Below are positions 1-12,290 of a DNA stretch of 64,000 nucleotides, piece by piece (within the stretch, counting starts at the first letter, position 1; each line of letters opens with the position of its first letter). A program made the translations under genes and the position numbers. The stretch is from NCBI RefSeq assembly GCF_026212465.1, contig NC_080048.1, positions 40,073,875 through 40,137,874 on the forward strand, in the 5' to 3' direction. The notes beneath the pieces are model-generated. The model saw only the letters and a program-made list of their open reading frames with translations, searched no databases and was not told the DNA's origin. Source of the stretch: Amaranthus tricolor. Lineage: Eukaryota; Streptophyta; Magnoliopsida; Caryophyllales; Amaranthaceae.

Positions 1-540
1 TGTTCATTGCCGATGAAAAACCATATTAATATTGAATTATGTAATATATTATACAGAAAATGGCAGTCGAGTTGATTCAGTTTATATATAGAATTTAGTG
101 TTCGGCTCACCCACCTTATAACATGAGTATTATTTTGATTATTTTTAAGTTTGTATGAATTAGTTTCATTAGTGGTTGTAAGTTGTAACAAATGAGAATA
201 ATATTGATGGCATGTGAGTAGGCAAGAATATCAAAAGGATGATTCCCCCATGTGAGTAGTCTTTTCAAATCTTAGATTATTGTGTGAATATGTAGAAATT
301 AGCATGTGCTTTGTATAATGGAAGTCTATATTCCCCTTTGGCTCAAAAACGTTTAGCTCATAATCATGTGCACTACTTAATTGGCTAATAAATACTCTTT
401 TAAGTCTTAATCCTATTTGTAATAAATTAATATATTTTAGCGAAAATGTAGCAATTTGACTGAAACGGATGAGCGATTGTTGCAAACTAGTTCGTTGTCT
501 ATATTTGTTGCAAACTAGTGTCGGTACATAATACTAAATA
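1..540. other. intergenic, no gene seen
   Basis: AT-rich sequence. A short minus-strand open frame (231-485) has no recognisable product, and I see no repeat structure in this stretch. Confidence 0.5.
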
Positions 541-748
541 CTCCCTCTGTCTGTTTCTAAGAGATTGCGATACTTTTTATTATTTTACTCGTCTTTTTTA
601 CTTTGTAATATTTTTATTTTTGATAATGTTTCCACTACTTTTGTGAATATGTATACACACAGTTTTTTTTAATTTTCCTCACTTTTAATTATACCCACAT
701 TTATCTTTACAAAATTTTTAATACTTATGTCAGTTAGTGTGGAGGGAG
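541..748. mobile_element. Stowaway-like MITE
   Basis: The ends are CTCCCTC at 541 and GAGGGAG ending at 748, flanked by TA at 539-540 and 749-750. This is the Stowaway/Tc1-Mariner arrangement: ends rich in CTCCCTC, TA target duplication, length about 200 bp. There is no coding capacity. Inner similarity of the two ends is low, so it is probably an old copy. Confidence 0.7.
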
Positions 749-759
749 TATTACAATTT

Positions 760-1033
760 TAAAAAAACTTGGATGAAACGATCTCATTATGAGACCGTCA
801 ATTTGGTCGGCCCAATTCGCGTGTGTAATAACATTTTAATTTTCTGGGCATTTATCAATTTTGACCTTAAAAGTATTAATTTTCAAAATTGATACCTTTA
901 AGATCAAAATTGATATCTTTAAGATTAAAATTAAAAAATACCTAGAAAATAAAAAAAATGTCCAAGTTGTTACACGCACTGGGCATGCCCAAATGACAGT
1001 CTCATTATAAGGCGGTCTCGTCCAGACCAGCTG
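760..1033. mobile_element. Mutator-type MITE with 9-bp target duplication
   Basis: The 9-bp direct repeat TTACAATTT occurs at 751-759 and 1034-1042. Inside, both sides carry GAGACCG and TCATTATGAG modules in opposite orientation, and the central AT-rich part is also inverted (TCAATTTTGA and ATACCTTTAAGATC modules). The outermost bases match poorly. A 9-bp duplication with long internal inverted repeats fits a non-autonomous Mutator-like element. It lies directly beside the Stowaway copy at 541-748. Confidence 0.6.
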
Positions 1034-1042
1034 TTACAATTT

Positions 1043-2630
1043 ACATAGGCTAGTCAATTTTTGATCCATCTTTAAATCCAACCGTATCTAATATGAATAA
1101 GACTTGAATGGTCCACCTTGTTTTTGTTTTTATAAGGCAAAAGCTAACGATATTTGAAAAAGGATATTAGGAAACAAAATAAAATATAAAAATTTTATGT
1201 TATATTAGTTAATATATGACCTTATTAACAATGCTCTGGGAGCGTTTGTTAATAAGATTTTTTTTTTTTTATTTTATTAATTTTGAGTTTTCACTTGTTA
1301 TGTTTTTATCATTTTTATAATTTGGGTTAGTGATCCAATATTATGAATTGAACATTTTTTCTTGAGTCAATTTTTAAGAAACTAATCTCAACGAACCCCT
1401 AAATTATTTTTACAAATTACTGATAAATAAATTTATAATCTGTTGGATTAAATATGATTGGTGTAAATTGATATTGAATGATCGTTTTGACGTGATTGTT
1501 CATCACCAAAAATTAGAAAAGTTCAAATACTTTTTAATCATCTTGATTGGGAAAACAATTTAAGAGAAGATCGATAGAAATTAGTAAAGAAATTTAGTGC
1601 TAACTAAGAATTTTTGAAAAACATTAATAGTAAAATTTGAAAATTTAATAGCTTCAATCACAGTTACATTTAGGAAACGTAAAAGGTCTAAAGCCCTACT
1701 CAGACCGCTTTTTTTAGACTCTAGATTTTCTGTTGGATTTTTTTATTATCTAATTTATAAAAAACTAACCTATAATATTAATGCTCCATTTAAGAGTTAA
1801 ATGGTTTTTAAAATTATTTTTTTATCCGAATGAGTTAAATTGGAAATATTATGACCCTAGGTCTAATATGGAACTTATAATAATTATAAGTAGAATTTTA
1901 GGACTCAAAACTCGAAAAATTTTAGATTTGAGTCTAATTTTTAGACCTTTAAAATTCACTTTATGACATATCAACTTTATGTACAAAAAATTGAAAACTT
2001 CATTTGGTATTATCTTGTTTTTTTGTTTTTGGTTTTTTGATTTTCAAATCATTATGTATGTCCTATATTAAATATAAATTTATTAAAATTTTTTTGGGTA
2101 CATCATCTTTTTTAAAACTAACAACTAAAAAAATTAATAATTAAAAACACAAAATGTTAACTAGAAAAAGGAAAACTACAATAGTCACCTCACAAATTCT
2201 TAAATAAAACAGTCTTATAGTGAGACCATCTTTATTAGAATAACATATATATTTAGTATGTTAGAATAATCATTTACAATTTTAACATTAATCGATTAGA
2301 AAAATGAACTAATTATATAAACTCGCTTATGGTGATATGGTTTCATATAAAACTAGCTGAATTTAGCTTTACAATCGGGAAGACTCCTATTAAGATCAAA
2401 CTTATGTTCCTACATAAACCCAGTATGCATTACGATCCAGTGGACAACTCATACCTATTGAGAATAGTCGGGTCCATATACCTATATTAGTCTTTGATTA
2501 CTAATTCACGAATTTTTATATTAGACAGTCTTTTCACGAGACAAACATATATTGGACTTAGTAGCCCAATTAAAATAATAAAATACAAATTGTTGTACGA
2601 GACAATATATTTATAAGACGCATTTCATAC
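1043..2630. other. intergenic, no gene seen
   Basis: AT-rich DNA with only short spurious open frames. I find no splice-bounded coding exon and no element whose ends I can define. Confidence 0.5.
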
Positions 2631-2639
2631 ACGGGGCTA

Positions 2640-4210
2640 TTTGAGCTCATTATATGGCCTATACTTATGTCAATTCTAGTTTTCTACTACACGTGGTGAC
2701 CGAATGATGATTCTATATACATTCTCACAATCTGATAAAAAACTTTCATAACACCCCGAAAACATGAATTATAGTCTTTGAAATGGGCACTTAGAATTTA
2801 TCTTAAGATTCCGCTCAGAATTCTCCAAAACTTTTCCCACACTCTTAATAGATCCTATTAGGATATTTGAGGTGATAAAAACCTGCCTGCTCTAGAATAA
2901 GGTGTGTCTACCAAGACAAACAAAAGGACTGTTTGAGCTCATCATCTTACTTCAACATAACCTTGACCCTAATTTCAGACGTAAAATCTTAAAAATCAGT
3001 CTGACTGTGCATATCTAAGGCTAAGCCCTCACAATAAAACTACATTTCCCTTTGTCCCGAATTGCATTTATAATTCTATATCGCTCACTGCCGTTCTCAT
3101 GTTGTGTGTTTGTTTGTGTGCGAGCGTGATTAGGGTGAGAAGTTACACGAGACTACGGTGTTGGGCCATTACGGAAAACAATAGTGTATGTGCAAACCCC
3201 AAATGATGATCTGCAAGCAACAATAAACTGGGCTTGGAGGCAGTATAATGTGGCGTGTAATATGCTACAAGAAAGTGAACCTTGCTATAACCCTAACACA
3301 ATTAAAGACCATGCTGATTTTGTGTTAAATAATTACTTTTAAAAAGTTTAGTACGTGTTTTTCATGTGATAGGATTTACAAAAGACTGTGGGAAAAATTA
3401 AAGAGAAATTTGAGCTTGAGTTTAAGGTAGGTCCTTAGAATATTATTTTAAAGGCTATAATTTACGCTTTTAAGGTATTTTAAAAATTATTTTATGGGAA
3501 TATAAAATATATTATTTGTATCCCTAGTGGGTCACCGCATTCCATAGAAAATTATAGTTGACACTGAAAAAGCCATATAGTGATTTCAAAGAGTCCCTTT
3601 ATAAGTCTTAATGGGCATACTATATTATACATGTTAGCAATTTGACTAGAATAACAAGGTATTACGATTACTATGTAAATTTCTTTAGATAGGACCTATA
3701 AAGAGTGCGGAAAAAGTTAAAGAGAATTTTGAGCCTAGGCTCTAAGCCGGTCCTTAGTACCCTAACTCGAAGGCAATAACAATTCATACTTTTGATGTGT
3801 TTTGAAATTTTTTTGTGGCAATGCAAAATACAATTCATACTGTTTGACTTGTTTTGACGTGTTCACAGTTAATAACTGCGAACAGCTATTTTGTCTTTTT
3901 TAAACTGTTCGCAGTTACTAACTGCGAACAGCCCCAAACTTCGAGTTGGGGAATTTCACGCTTACTTTTGAAAATAAGTTGAAACTTATCTTATTTGATT
4001 CATTTTATTGATAATTTGTCTTATACATTTTAAATTTTTGCTAAAGTAAAAGGTCTTAGATATGACTTATAAAGAGTTGAGAATTTTGAGTAAGGGCCCA
4101 ATATAGAGTACCCCATTGGCCATTTCAAAGGATATAATTCATACTTTCGGAGGGTTTTGAAAATTAAGCGGGAATTTGATAAAGATATACAAAGGGGCTA
4201 TTTGATCTGA
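2640..4210. repeat. degenerate repeats, direct and inverted
   Basis: Three related segments run in the same direction from about 3368, 3691 and 4060. They share the order AAAGAG, a stretch near TTTTGAG, GGTCCTTAG, then TATAATTCATAC-like and TTTTGAAA motifs, at a spacing of 320-370 bp. A related segment lies inverted at about 2640-2950 (TCATAACACC, ATTATAG, AATTCTC). GGGGCTATTTGA occurs near both ends (2634 and 4194). It looks like debris of a larger unidentified transposable element; I see no coding sequence. Confidence 0.45.
3861..3929. repeat. pair of GTTCGCAGTTA palindromes
   Basis: Two 23-bp palindromes at 3861-3883 and 3907-3929, each reading GTTCGCAGTTA (or one mismatch), one central base, then its complement. 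The same module recurs four or more times inside the MITE at 25939-26434, so this is probably a fragment of that family. Confidence 0.6.
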
Positions 4211-4724
4211 TTACTACCCTTGCATATTACATACCACGTCACATTGATCCTCCATTAGTGAACATGAATAAAAGCATGGCCATTTACATGGTATCCTGAC
4301 ACACCCAATCTCAACTGTAAATTTTCTGATTTGGGTGATGCAAGCAAAATTTCTAAACAATTGTTTCTGCCTGTACAATGCAAATAATTCTAAGTCGAAA
4401 ATGACAGGATTTATAATATAGACATCAGATTTACTTTCACGTTCTTTAATTTTGATACTCTCCGTTTCAATAATAATATTGTAGTTTATAAAAACTAACA
4501 TTTATAGTAAATACTCATTCAGGGCACTCCTTTGGTCGCGCTCTCCTTTATGGGTATGAGTTGCCGTCGTCTTTCCCTCCCCAAACCCTGTCCATAGTTT
4601 TTGTATGAGCGGAATACACTGGGTAGGATGATGACGATGTGATCGAGTGTTTTCACATGTACGAGTTTTGAAAATGGTATATACACATAATCTTATCCTT
4701 GTAAAAAAAAATATTTGCTTCCGA

Positions 4725-4870
4725 TTTTCGATAGTAGAACGGACTGGTCCGGTCTGGTATTGTATTTTGATTGGTCTGATATGGTCTGAAAAAATTTCTA
4801 GACCCGAATTTCTAGTCTAGTCTGATTTTTGTGTCAAAACCAGACCGGACCGTATACAGCCCTACGATTG
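4725..4870. repeat. GGTCCGGTCTGG-rich inverted segment
   Basis: Repeated GGTCTG/GGTCCGG motifs at the left are matched by CAGACCGGACCG at the right. This resembles the many short AC/GGTCCGG repeats dispersed in plant genomes. No target duplication was found. Confidence 0.35.
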
Positions 4871-5416
4871 CGGAAGTACTGATTACATACTGCAGGCCAT
4901 GAGAATTGCCAATTTGAAGATCTTCCTTGAGAGTTTGAACTTGATTCCACCAAAAAAATGTACTCTACTTTGTATTTTTGATTCATCCAACAAATACTTC
5001 TACAATTTGTAAATGGAATTTAAGAAATACAAGTTCGTCGATATTACAAAGACACCAGCAACAACTCTTATTCGTCCGTTCATTGTGAAAATAATTGAAG
5101 GAGAATTTTTTTGACACGAACATAAAAAAATTACGCAAAGCTTGCTTAGCGGATGAAGGATGCACATGTTTGGGACATCTTTGGGAAGAAATGGCACAAT
5201 CATGATGTATGGTCTCAAAGTAATGAATAATACAAGGATACATCACATTCACCTAACAAGATATACAGGTAAAGCAGACATATAATGATAGAACAAGAAG
5301 TATAGCATAGAGTCTCAATCATAATGAGATATTATACCAGTCTTAGTAGAACGTACGTTGTGTATGAGCAGACAGTCGTGCGCATTTACGAGTTGTCGTC
5401 CTTTGTACCGGGAATT

Positions 5417-7666
5417 TCAGAATAGTAAGCTAGCCCATCCCGCTATAAATGCGAAGCCACCAATTGGTGCTAATCTATTGTAGCTTCGGTCTTCTAAGTA
5501 CGCCACACTGTAGCACCTGCGATAATACATAGCAATTATAATTTAGGAACGAGAACGTAAACATGAAGTATATAATATAGGGATATAGCAACGACATTCT
5601 ATTACCCAAATGCCGTTAAATGGCTCCCACCTCAGCGGGGTTTTGGTGGCCAAATATATGCAACCTTACTCTTTTTGGTGATGACAAAGGTTGTTTCCGA
5701 TGACCCTTTATTAGCAAACCTCATACGCAACTACACATAAATAAGATTACAACTACACATAAAGAGGTTGTTTCCGATGACAAAGAGGTTGTTTCTGAGA
5801 CCCTCGCTAGCAAACCTCATATGCAGCTACACAAAATAAGACTGCAACTACACATAAAAAGTTTCTAATGACCCTTGTTAGCAAACCTCATATGAAATTA
5901 TACATAAATAAAACTCCAACTACACATAAACATGGGCGGTTCTGGGGTCATGCGAGGTGCCCAACCGCACGGGGCCCCCGAACCTAAAGGGCCTCGTATT
6001 AAAAAATTATTGTAGAATAGCATACTATTGCATTAGAGTAGTTGGTAAAAGTTTTACTTAATGTATCAATGGTCATATGTTCAAAACCTATTGATTATAT
6101 TTTTCTCTCCTTTTTTATCTCTTTTAAAAACAACTCTTTACCTTTCAAATATTTTTTTCTTACCTTATTTAATATTTTACACATTCATTAAATATCAATT
6201 ATCACTAAAAAATTTATAAAAATAATCAACAATTTATTTTTAATTTTTCAACTCTTCAAACTTTTACTCTTTTTATTATTGGTCATCAATATATTACTAT
6301 TTTTTTCTCTTCCATTTTAACATTAGAGAAGAAAGTTTAATTTTTAACAACTTTATTTAAGTTTAAGAAATAAAGATTGCATTGAATTTTTATTTTGTTA
6401 AAAAAAAATTTAATTATAAAAAGGGCCCCAATTTTAGAAATCTATAAATAATAAACAGGGCCTTGGAATTGTTTGCTCCGCCCCTGTACATTAAGAGGTT
6501 GTTTCCAATGACCCTTGTTAGCAAACCTCATACGCAACTACACATAAATAAGACTACAACTACACATAAAAAGGTTATTTCCGACGACAAAGAGGTTGTT
6601 TCCGACGACCCTGGTTAGCAAACCTCATATCAACTACACATAAATAAGACCGACTACACATAAAGAGGTTGTTTCCAATGACAAAGAGGTTGTTTCTGAT
6701 GACCCTTGTTGGCAAACCTCATATGCAAATACGCATAAATAAGACCGACTAAAGAGGTTTCCAATAATAAAGAGATTGTTTCCGATGACCCTGGTTAGCA
6801 AACCTCATATGCAACTACACTTAAAAGAGGTTGTTTTCGAAGACAAATAGATTTTTCCGATGACCCTTGTTAACAATCCAATTACCAATACCATCAATTT
6901 ACCATTTTCTATACCAATTTAGCCCTAAATACATAAAAGCACTAAACTTCATCCACAAAATTAATCACAAAATTAAATGTAAGCACAATGAAGCAGAAAA
7001 GGGATGGTCAAAAAAAAAAATAAAAGCAGAAAAGGGAAAAACTTACGTTCCCGAAAATAAGAGAATCCCAGCACTCATAAAACCTCCAAACTGCAATTAG
7101 CAACAAGCAAAATATAGGAAATTTCAGAAAATCGGAAAAAATTACTCTATTTCAATTCCAATATATTAATACAATTTTTTTAATATAAGAATTCAATAAT
7201 TACAAAAGAAAAATGAATTGCATAAGAAAAATACACATACAAGGGTTGGATTCTTGGTCATGGGAGCAGCTAGCAGAGCAGCAGTGTGCACCAAATGATA
7301 CAAAGAAGCTGTTTGCCAAACCTAATAACATTTTTTTTTTTCTAATTTTCAGAACAGAATATGAAATTTCTACGCAAAAAATGATGGGTAAATCATGAAA
7401 TATGCAAAACATGAAAAAAAAATCAAGAAAAGTAGAAATCTTGCCTGTTTATAAGTGGGATCATTGGGTTTGAAACCATGGGCACCATAAGCACCCAATC
7501 CAACAGCAATTGCCCCTAAAAGTTGAAACAAATTAGGGTTTATTAGCGATGGATAATGATGATTTTTCGCCAATTAATAGTATTTGAAAAGTTTAATAGA
7601 AATGAGAAGAGAGCAAGAGGACGTACCAGATATAGCAGCAGCTTTGTGCCATATTAGAGGATCCAT
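5417..7666 (-). CDS. DUF423/TMEM256-like small membrane protein
   Basis: Five exons read on the minus strand: 7627-7666, 7445-7515, 7241-7321, 7047-7090 and 5417-5516. They join in frame to 111 residues and a stop. The product matches the plant DUF423 (TMEM256 family) pattern: an IWHKAAA start, GLGAYGAHGFKP, then YKQVWQTASLYHLVHTAAL, and a C-terminus with LAPIGGFAFIAGWASLLF. Several hydrophobic segments predict a small polytopic membrane protein of unknown biochemical role. Length is normal for the family. The ATG at 7664-7666 is the conserved start. Intron 2 has a GC donor (GCAAGA after ...YKQ). Intron 4 (5517-7046) is swollen by a minisatellite and a hAT-like insertion. The family call is firm; the function is unknown. 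Confidence 0.9.
5640..6890. repeat. minisatellite in intron 4 of the DUF423 gene
   Basis: Irregular tandem units are built from GAGGTTGTTTCCGATGAC, CTTGTTAGCAAACCTCATA and CAACTACACATAAATAAG blocks. At least eight copies in variable order lie on both sides of the insertion at 5931-6486. It is wholly intronic and non-coding. Confidence 0.75.
5931..6486. mobile_element. hAT-like MITE inside the minisatellite
   Basis: Left end CATGGGCGGTTC, right end (complement) CAGGGGCGGAGC. The flanks CACATAAA (5923-5930) and TACATTAA (6487-6494) agree at 6 of 8 positions. The minisatellite unit continues on both sides, so this is an insertion. CAGGGGCGGAGC-type ends with an 8-bp duplication suit the hAT superfamily. 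No transposase is present. Confidence 0.55.
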
Positions 7667-8066
7667 TTTTGTTTTCAACTTGAGCTTTTTACCCATCAAT
7701 TTTGTCATTTGTTTGACTTTATAGCAATAGGGTGATTTGAACTATAATCGAGGCATTGGTACAAAAAAAACAAGCTTGTCTCAACATCTTTTCAATAAGT
7801 CAAACAAATTTCGAGTCGGGCTAGGCCGGACGGGTACCTACCTATAGGTGGGCCTGGTCGGATTGAAATATTGGTTTAGCTCGGGTATCAAACTTTTCAA
7901 ATTAAACACAAATTAATTGATACAAATATACTTAATTTGTTTGTCGATATAGAAGAGTTATATAAATATTAGTATATGTTATTTTTATAAAATATCGTCT
8001 TAGAGATAGTTGCAAAATCAAAAAAAAATTATATTGGTGTAAAAATACACTTTAATGTCAAACACT
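7667..8066. other. intergenic, 5' flank of the DUF423 gene
   Basis: Non-coding and AT-rich. A GGGCTAGGCCGGACGGGT stretch near 7818 is a low-complexity motif common in plant repeats. No promoter element is convincing. Confidence 0.4.
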
Positions 8067-8524
8067 TAGGGATGGTTATGGGTCAAGAACCCTGTTGGAC
8101 TCGCTCTTTTTATAAGCATTTGGGTCTTATTTTTTGACACCCATCGAATCCGTGTCAGATTTGGATCCAGAAAATATTTGACGGGTTCGGGTCTCAAGGT
8201 GCAGACCCGGACCCGGACCTAGACCTTAGATCTGGACTCGAACCTTATACAATTATATATATTTTTTTACTTTTCAGTAATTAATTTGTATTTGAATTTC
8301 ATGGACTCGAACAAGTGTTTGTAATACGATAATAAGTTGCTTACAAAAATACAAAAAGACTCGCAAAAGGTTCAATTTTGAAAATCAAAGAGACTTTGTT
8401 TAAAACTCATTAAGGACCCTAAACCCATTAAATCCTCCGAATCTGGGTCTAAATCTGAAAATTTTAAACCCTTAAATTTGAATTCGGGTCCGAATCTAGC
8501 GAGACCCACCCATGACCATCCCTA
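8067..8524. mobile_element. hAT-type MITE with 8-bp target duplication
   Basis: Terminal inverted repeats are TAGGGATGGTTATGGGT on the left and TAGGGATGGTCATGGGT on the right (complement). The 8-bp direct repeat CAAACACT flanks it at 8059-8066 and 8525-8532. The TIR obeys the hAT rule (Y-A-R-N-G start). The inside is rich in GGGTC/GACCC motifs and has no open frame. Confidence 0.85.
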
Positions 8525-8532
8525 CAAACACT

Positions 8533-9164
8533 AGTACTCCTTAAGAGTCGCAGTAATTTATTGGCGACATAGAGAAGTTACATGAGTGTATTAAACTTCA
8601 TATCAGTTGTTTTAATTTTTTTATATTATTGATCAATTATTTTTAGTTTTTATTTTGTTTAATTTGTCTGTCAATTTGTAAATATTATTTTTTATAATTT
8701 TTAATTAAGTATAATTAAAGATATTTGATATAGAATAGTGTGTAAAATTAAAATGGACATGTACTTAGAAAATGAGAGAGTATAATAAGTAATCTTATAA
8801 TAATTTTAAACTATAGGTCTATCTAAATCTAAATATTTTAAAAGAGAAATAGTTGAAAATAGAAAAAGATGTTGAATAGTATCTATGTTATAAAGGTTTT
8901 AAAGCCAAATCCATTATTATAAGTACCCTAAATTCTCAAGTAATTTTTTCAAAAACTAATTTTAATTTAATAAATTAATTTAATATAATTATTAGTATTT
9001 TTAAATATTGAGAATAAAATTTTAAATGATAAGAATTGATTACAAATATTCTTTTTTTTTTCTTTTGAGTTGCAACATATAATTCAAATATGTGAGATTT
9101 TTTAAAATTATTTAGAAATAAATATTTGTAATGTGCATGTGTCATGATTATATCATTCAACTAT

Positions 9165-9203
<39 letters not shown>

Positions 9204-9524
9204 TCTTCTCTAAAAGAGCAAAACAAATTACTCAAATATAATGATATGATAGCAATAATATTGGTAATTGGAATCATTCTTTGCTTTGAAAGGAAGCTTC
9301 TTCTTTTCTATATTGTGGCCCCAATAAAACTGATGTGTTGTTTTATTTACTCTATTTTGTTTGTATTTATTTATTAATTAAAGGGAAAATATCACCCCTC
9401 AAATTGTTCAGATCCTATTGAATTCAAAATTTTGAAATATTTTAAAATTTATTATAAAATTGATTTGATTACCATTATTGATAAATGAGTTTTAACGTAT
9501 TAGCAAGCTTCTTATTAATAAATA
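8533..9524. other. intergenic with TTTA microsatellite
   Basis: AT-rich and gene-free. A perfect (TTTA)n run of about 42 bases lies at 9162-9203. Confidence 0.6.
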
Positions 9525-9655
9525 TTCGCTCCCATTCACTAATAATGTGTTATTTGCTTTTTAGATACTATTAATTTTTACTCTTAATTTGTATTTTATT
9601 ACCTTTGGATAGAGTGCATAAAACAAATATGACATTAGTAGTGAATTGGAGAGAA
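9525..9655. mobile_element. Stowaway-like MITE, 131 bp
   Basis: Left end TTCGCTCCCATTCACTAATA; right end, complemented, TTCTCTCCAATTCACTACTA. TA flanks both ends (9523-9524, 9656-9657). It is the same family as the element at 36959-37874, sharing GCTTTTTAGATACTAT-like and TTACTCTTAATTTGTATTTT internal sequence. Confidence 0.8.
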
Positions 9656-10941
9656 TATTACTATTATTTCAAGTAATCCTGTAAAACAAATTAGGTAGGG
9701 TTATATTCGGATTTTTGGATTATATAAAAAATCTCTTAATCTAAACTTGACCCATTTAGTTAATTGGAATGAAAATCACAATTGCAAACTAATTTCAACT
9801 CATTTAAACCATCTACGATTTTATTTCTATTTTACATTTTTTTTATCATTGATTACATTTTACTTTTCGGGCCTGAATTTTAATTTTTTTTTTTTGCTTA
9901 GGAATTGTTTATATTGTATCTACTATAATAAAAATAGGAAAATATTAAATAATAGGTTTAGATTATGCTAATTGACCTTACCAAAACTTATTTAATTAAA
10001 TAAATCAAATCAGATTAACCCATTTACTTAATAGAGTCAAAAATCTTAATTTAAACCCACTTATATTGAATTAGGTTTAGGTCTCATCAGCTATTGCCAA
10101 GTATAAATCCTAATTACAAGTGTATACTTAAAAAGTTAAAATCATGCTTCTACTTATTAGCCTCAGTACTTGTCTACTTCCCAATTGTCTTGTACTATTG
10201 TTTTTTATTTTTTATTTGCAGATTATCTCGAGTTGAGGGTACTATTGATCGCAATCTTTTTTACTAAGGATGTAGTTTTTTTTCGATAAAGATACAATTT
10301 GTTGTCTCTTAAACCTTTAATCGTTACTTCTTTGAGCAAGATATATTGAATATGACTTAATCATACTCGTATTTATCTATATAAGTCTAAAATTAAGAGT
10401 ATGTAATCATATGTGATTTTGTTAAATTATAAGTTGAGTTTTAGAGGTTGAACTATTATTTCCTCATCTTTATAATCAATTTTATAATTTCTAAAATTAA
10501 AACAAAACTGAATAAATTATTAGCATACTTTCATTAACTCTTCAAAACAAAAAAATCAATAATAAGGAAAAATCAATGCTGTGCCAATATGTATTTTTAA
10601 AAATTTGAGTTTATCTCTTTTTATTTTTATAATATATTTCTGAAAGTTCAAAAAATAAAGGTGGGGTAATATACAGAATATTCTAATGTACTCCACCATT
10701 ATGCCACATTTTCCACCGAAAATAAATAATTTATTTCTTTGTTGGTAAAATAAAATAATATTATTGATAATAATTACTTCTACCTAATCTTTACTTCCCC
10801 AAGCTGAGATTTCATTTTCCAAGGAAAACTACCCATCAATTTTGAGAAACATTGTTATTGCATTTTGCCCAGATTACTAAATTATGTTTAAGTCATATAA
10901 TTATGATATTAAAGTCTTCCTTACTATATTCATTGTAAAAA
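9656..10941. other. intergenic, no gene seen
   Basis: Very AT-rich sequence without coding character or defined repeats. Confidence 0.45.
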
Positions 10942-11549
10942 TAATCTTTTCCCAAAATATTGTAATTTAGGAAAATAATTCCCTAAGAGAAATTTTTTTT
11001 TTGCCTTTTTTTTTTTGCTAGAACCGCCACTTAAAACAGCGATTTTTGTGTAACATCTAATATAAAACGCTACCTTACTTGGCGTTTTATTTAAAACAGT
11101 ACTTTAAAAAAAATTACAATATTACTAAACCGCCATCTAAAGTGGCGATTTTAGTTGGTTATGAAAATACCAAACCGCCATCTGAGATTGCGGTTTATTT
11201 TAGTATAACTCTTTTTGCTTCGTATAATAATTTTGAGATTTACCTCATCTCAAAATACAAAGTTTAATTAATGCGTAGGTATTGCTAAGCTGTGAAGTTG
11301 TGGGATCAAAACCTGCACCTCACATTTTTAGCATTTTTGTTGCTTTTTTTAAATTATAGAATAAAGCAAACCGCTATCTCAGATAGCGGTTTGGTAAAAT
11401 TACCAAATCGTCATCTAGGATGGCGGTTTGCTCTGAATATTTTTTTTGGAAAAATTCGTCTGACATGGACGGTGGATAGGAAATTGTTTTTTCCTTTGAC
11501 GTAAAGTGAGAATTATTTTCCTAAATTATAATATTTTGGGAAAAGAATC
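10942..11549. mobile_element. Mutator-type MITE, 608 bp, copy 1
   Basis: The ends are inverted copies of CTTTTCCCAAAATATT followed by TAATTTAGGAAAATAATT (35-40 bp). A perfect 9-bp target duplication TTGTAAAAA lies at 10933-10941 and 11550-11558. The interior has several short inverted modules built on CCGCCATCT/AGATGGCGG; at 11368-11392 AAACCGCTATCT and its complement face each other across one base. No transposase frame. A second copy lies at 37214-37861. Confidence 0.85.
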
Positions 11550-11789
11550 TTGTAAAAACAATATGATTATGTAAAATGTTTTAAAAAGTTATGAATTTCT
11601 ACTAGTTGAATATAACAAGATTGATAGAAAGAAAAAAAAAATCATCTAAATAGAGAAGATAAATAAGTTCAACTCGATCAAAATTAAACTGACACGAAAT
11701 TGATCTAAACGAAATATATGAAGTAAAAGCCCATTTTATTAAAAATAAACGAACCAAAAGACTCGACTCGAAAAACAATTAATGACCAA

Positions 11790-12290
11790 CCTTAGTTAAA
11801 CCATACTCTCCGTTTTTTTGAGTTTGCTACACAATATCAGAAAAACTTTCACTTTAATTTACCTAACGTAGTAAAATCAAAGAGACAAAAGAGCAACATA
11901 CATCAAATTTTGACATCACCAACCAAAAAACCCGATCAATGACCCAAACAGACAACCTTAGTTAAGCCATATTCTCTTCGTCATTTTGAGTTTGCCACAC
12001 AACATTAAAAAAGCTTTCACTTTAATTTACCTAACGTACTAAACTCAAAAAAACAGAAGAGCAACATACATCAAATTTTGACATCACCAACCCAAAAGCA
12101 AAACCTGATCAATGACACAAACAGACAACCTTAGTTAAACCATACTTTTTCCGTCCTTTTAAGTTTGTCACACATCAAAATAGTCCTCGCTTTAATTTGC
12201 ATAAAGTAGTAAACTCAAAGAAACAAAATAGCACAACATACATTAAATTTTGACATCTACTCTAGCAATCTACTCAAACATCAAATCCAA
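11790..12290. repeat. three tandem 166-173 bp units
   Basis: Units begin at CCTTAGTTAA near 11790, 11956 and 12129. Each continues through GAGTTTGCCACACAA-like, CTTTCACTTTAATTTACC-like and CATCAAATTTTGACATC sequence. Non-coding; it ends about 270 bp downstream of the J-protein stop codon. Confidence 0.75.

Noticed and set aside
9144..9377. Short ORF spanning the TTTA microsatellite
   Set aside because: The start is made of the microsatellite itself; the translation is low-complexity FIYLFIYL.
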